A DNA stretch of 7,548 nt, taken from NCBI GenBank assembly GCA_028291445.1, contig JAQGIA010000295.1, positions 1-7,548 on the forward strand, in the 5' to 3' direction. Shown one piece after another: positions 5,759 to 7,548 of this stretch (within the stretch, counting starts at the first letter, position 1; each line of letters begins with the position of its first letter). The DNA is from Belnapia sp. (GTDB lineage: Bacteria; Pseudomonadota; Alphaproteobacteria; Acetobacterales; Acetobacteraceae). The notes beneath the pieces are model-generated. The model was not told where the DNA came from. It searched no databases and saw only the letters and a program-made list of their open reading frames with translations. The position numbers and the translations under genes were made by a program.

Positions 5759-6340
5759 CACCGCCACCAGCACCGCCGCCGGCTCGGCCCCGATCCGGCG
5801 CAGGCGATGCGGCAGGTGGCCGGCGAATTCCACCGCGTCGCCACTGGCCAGCATCAGGCTGCGGTCGGCGAAGGCCAACTCCACCCGGCCGGACAGCACA
5901 TAAAGCAGTTCCTCCCCGGCATGCGCATGCGGGCCATCCTCGGCGAAGCCGGTCGAGAGATGGATGATGAAGCCGGCCAGCGGCGTCCGCCCCTCGGTCA
6001 GCGTCTCGAGGCCATGCCCCGCCGCCCCGGGCGCGCTCCGCCGCCGGCCCGCCGCGCGGGTCACCCGCACCGCATCCTGCGGCAGGCTTTCCCCCAGCAA
6101 CTCGGCCACCGGCACGCCCAGGCTGGCGGCAAGCCGCAGCAGCGTCGCCACGGAGGGTGCCTTCTGCCCGCGCTCCAGCCGCGACAGGAAGCCCTTGTCC
6201 AAGCCCACCGCCTCAGCCAGCGCATCGAGCGTCAGCCGCCGCGCCTGGCGCAACCGGCGCAATTGCGGGCCGAGGACGCCACTGGCGGGCGGCGTCGCTA
6301 CCTGGCGCATCGCTGGCTGGGGCACCGCCACCTCGCTCAC
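5747..6340 (-). CDS. XRE-family regulator with C-terminal cupin domain
   Basis: A 197-residue DNA-binding regulator of the XRE-cupin type (relatives include PuuR and SutR), in which a small molecule or metal in the cupin controls repression. Residues about 25-83 form the helix-turn-helix domain: LRRLRQARRLTLDALAEAVG then KGFLSRLERGQKAPSVATLLRLA, the classic XRE pattern. The cupin spans about 115-196: GPHAHAGEELLYVLSG (136-151) carries the metal-ligand pattern H138, H140 and E144, and GDAVEFAGHLPH (167-178) is the second cupin motif ending in H178. The GTG at 6340 is chosen because it overlaps the reductase stop (GTGA), implying translational coupling; an ATG at 6310 would remove ten residues and has no ribosome site at a suitable distance. 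Being last in the operon, it may control the operon itself. The longer open frame upstream of 6340 is only the shadow of the reductase gene. Confidence 0.9.
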   Translation of the reverse strand: MSEVAVPQPAMRQVATPPASGVLGPQLRRLRQARRLTLDALAEAVGLDKGFLSRLERGQKAPSVATLLRLAASLGVPVAELLGESLPQDAVRVTRAAGRRRSAPGAAGHGLETLTEGRTPLAGFIIHLSTGFAEDGPHAHAGEELLYVLSGRVELAFADRSLMLASGDAVEFAGHLPHRLRRIGAEPAAVLVAVAQR

Positions 6341-7257
6341 AGGTCCAGCACCAGCCGCGGCCCTGCGCAGCCGGCGACGCAGGCCATGAGATCGGTGGCC
6401 CGCTCCTCCGGCCGCAGCACCCGGTCCCGATGCACCGGCGGGCCCTCCAGCCAGCGCACCCGGCAGGCGCCGCAGATGCCGCCTTCGCAACTGGCCTCGA
6501 CCTCGGCGCCCAGGGCGCGGATCGCCGGCAGCAGCGGCGCCCCGGCCGGCAGGTCGAGGCTCCGGCCCGACTTCGCCAGCACCAGGGTGAAGGGCCGCGC
6601 CTCGGGGTCCGGCAGCAGCGGCGGCGGGACGAAATGCTCGACATGCGCCCGGCCGGGTGGCCAGCCGGCGGTGGCGGCCTGGAAGGCCTCGATCAGCCCG
6701 GCCGGGCCGCAGCAATAGGCATGGATGCCGGGGCCGGGCGGCCCGAGCAGCCCGGGCAGGGCAGGGCGCCCGCCGCGGGTGTCGTGCAGCACGGTCCGCG
6801 GCGGCAGCAGCGCCGTCAGCGGCACCCCGTCCCGGTGCAGCAGGTGCAGGACATAGTCGCTCCCGGCCCGCTCCAGTGCCGCGGCCATCGACAGGAAGGG
6901 CGTCACCCCGATGCCGCCGGCGATGAAGACATGCCGGGTCGCATCCGGCGCCAGGGGGAAGGTGCAGCGCGGCAGCGAGGTCGCCACCGCATCCCCGATC
7001 TCCAGCCCATCGTGCAGATAGGCGGAGCCGCCACGCCCGGCCGCTTCCCGCTTCACCGCCACCAGCCAGCGGTCCTGCCGCGCCGGGTCGCCGCAGAGCG
7101 AATAGGCCCTTACCCGCCCCTGTGGCAGGTGCAGGTCCAGATGCGCGCCGGGGCGGAATTTGGGCAACGGCCAGCCATCCGGGTCCATCAGGGTAAGCAG
7201 CCGGATGCCCGGCCCGGCCGGCTCGGCCGCCCGCAGGATGGTCCGGATGTGCCGCAT
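6337..7257 (-). CDS. Phthalate-dioxygenase-reductase/VanB-type oxidoreductase (flavin, NAD(P)H and [2Fe-2S] domains)
   Basis: A 306-residue cytosolic reductase that passes electrons from NAD(P)H through flavin to a plant-type [2Fe-2S] cluster and then, in characterised relatives, to a Rieske oxygenase (class IA, as with phthalate dioxygenase or vanillate demethylase). In order: the flavin-binding barrel with RAYSL (50-54); the NAD domain with GGIGVTP (114-120) and CCGP (182-185); and the C-terminal ferredoxin domain with cluster cysteines C257, C262, C265 and C293 in CEGGICGAC and MACV. HRDRVLRPEE (276-285) and the LVLDL end (302-306) closely follow phthalate dioxygenase reductase. All key residues seem intact and the length is normal. 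The ATG at 7257 has AGGG six bases upstream and lies 11 bases after the MOSC gene stop; its own stop overlaps the regulator GTG. No oxygenase gene is in the window, so the electron acceptor is unknown; it could be the MOSC protein or an enzyme encoded beyond the right edge. Confidence 0.94.
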   Translation of the reverse strand: MRHIRTILRAAEPAGPGIRLLTLMDPDGWPLPKFRPGAHLDLHLPQGRVRAYSLCGDPARQDRWLVAVKREAAGRGGSAYLHDGLEIGDAVATSLPRCTFPLAPDATRHVFIAGGIGVTPFLSMAAALERAGSDYVLHLLHRDGVPLTALLPPRTVLHDTRGGRPALPGLLGPPGPGIHAYCCGPAGLIEAFQAATAGWPPGRAHVEHFVPPPLLPDPEARPFTLVLAKSGRSLDLPAGAPLLPAIRALGAEVEASCEGGICGACRVRWLEGPPVHRDRVLRPEERATDLMACVAGCAGPRLVLDL

Positions 7258-7268
7258 CAGTTGCCCTG

Positions 7269-7548
7269 TCAGACCGGACGGATGGCGTCGCCGAGCCGCA
7301 CCGTGCCGCCTTCGAGGATGCGGCAGTTGAGGCCGGAGCGGTTGATCATCGGGTCGAAGACCGGCTTCTCCAGGATTTCCTCGATATGCCGGCAGGGGAT
7401 GGACAGCCGCGTCGCCTCCAGCAGGCAGTCGCCCAGCTTGAAGCGGCGGCCCACCAGATGCGTCAGCGGCACGCCGCGCGTGGTCACGTTGCGGCGGTGC
7501 TCCTCCGGCAATAGCTCGATCCCGTGGTCGCGGCGGATGCACTCCAGC
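7269..7548 (-). CDS. MOSC-domain protein, C-terminal part (5' end outside window)
   Basis: The last 92 residues of a MOSC-domain protein; the frame is open to the window edge, so the true start is outside. The pattern is RRNVTTRGVPLTHLVGRRF, then GDCLLEATRLSIPCRHIEE, then a Gly-containing end GGTVRLGDAIRP. The cysteine in the SIPC segment is at the position of the conserved MOSC cysteine thought to carry sulfur. MOSC proteins (Mo-cofactor sulfurase C-terminal, YiiM, YcbX, mARC) handle molybdenum cofactor sulfur or reduce N-hydroxylated compounds. It ends 11 bases before the reductase gene and is probably co-transcribed with it. In YcbX a MOSC domain is fused to a [2Fe-2S] domain; here the two functions are on separate neighbouring genes. 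A TTG at 7511 is not the start, since family-like sequence continues upstream. Confidence 0.85.
   Translation of the reverse strand, partial: LECIRRDHGIELLPEEHRRNVTTRGVPLTHLVGRRFKLGDCLLEATRLSIPCRHIEEILEKPVFDPMINRSGLNCRILEGGTVRLGDAIRPV

Noticed and set aside
6341..6715. N-terminal extension of the XRE-cupin frame
   Set aside because: It overlaps the reductase gene in another frame and is an Arg/Ala/Gly-rich shadow. The regulator starts at the GTG coupled to the reductase stop.
5807..6718. 303-codon plus-strand frame
   Set aside because: It is antisense to the regulator and reductase, has low-complexity composition and shows no recognisable domain.
7258..7542. N-terminal extension of the reductase frame
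   Set aside because: It overlaps the MOSC gene. The reductase family begins at the ATG at 7257, which has a ribosome site.
1..7548. CRISPR array, insertion sequence or defence system
   Set aside because: No regularly spaced direct repeats, no transposase-like frame with terminal inverted repeats, and no nuclease, toxin or methylase motifs were seen.

Overview
The window looks like chromosomal DNA of a high-GC Alphaproteobacterium. A member of the Acetobacteraceae (Roseomonas-like) would fit, but that is inferred from GC content, codon use and the style of the proteins, not from a marker gene. It holds seven protein genes, two of them cut by the window edges, and one tRNA gene. I see no CRISPR array, no transposase and no complete insertion sequence.

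Left part (1-1602): the C-terminal part of an MgtA-type magnesium-transporting P-type ATPase (plus strand), then about 330 bases with no credible gene, then a tRNA-Arg(CCG) on the minus strand. The 3' end of the tRNA faces the ATPase. Hand counts on sampled lines give lower GC on this side (about 57-70%) than to the right (about 68-82%), so the tRNA could mark a boundary.

Middle (1675-5679): two minus-strand genes, a GNAT acetyltransferase and a flavin-dependent oxidoreductase of the acyl-CoA dehydrogenase/HsaA-DszC superfamily, separated by 136 bases that hold two short perfect palindromes. Divergent from the GNAT gene, the plus strand carries a class III (CaiB/BaiF) CoA-transferase whose stop overlaps (ATGA) the start of an unrecognised 206-residue protein.

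Right part (5747-7548): a tightly coupled minus-strand operon, in transcription order a MOSC-domain protein (cut by the window edge), a phthalate-dioxygenase-reductase/VanB-type flavin and [2Fe-2S] reductase, and an XRE-cupin regulator that starts on a GTG overlapping the reductase stop. It converges on the CoA-transferase operon across 67 bases containing an irregular 15-base tandem repeat.

The genes suggest catabolism of organic acids or aromatics (CoA activation, flavin-dependent oxidation, electron supply to an oxygenase), but the oxygenase partner is not in view. Nothing here is clearly a new system. The most interesting leads are the MOSC/reductase/regulator cassette, the unknown protein coupled to the CoA-transferase, and the possible island boundary at the tRNA.
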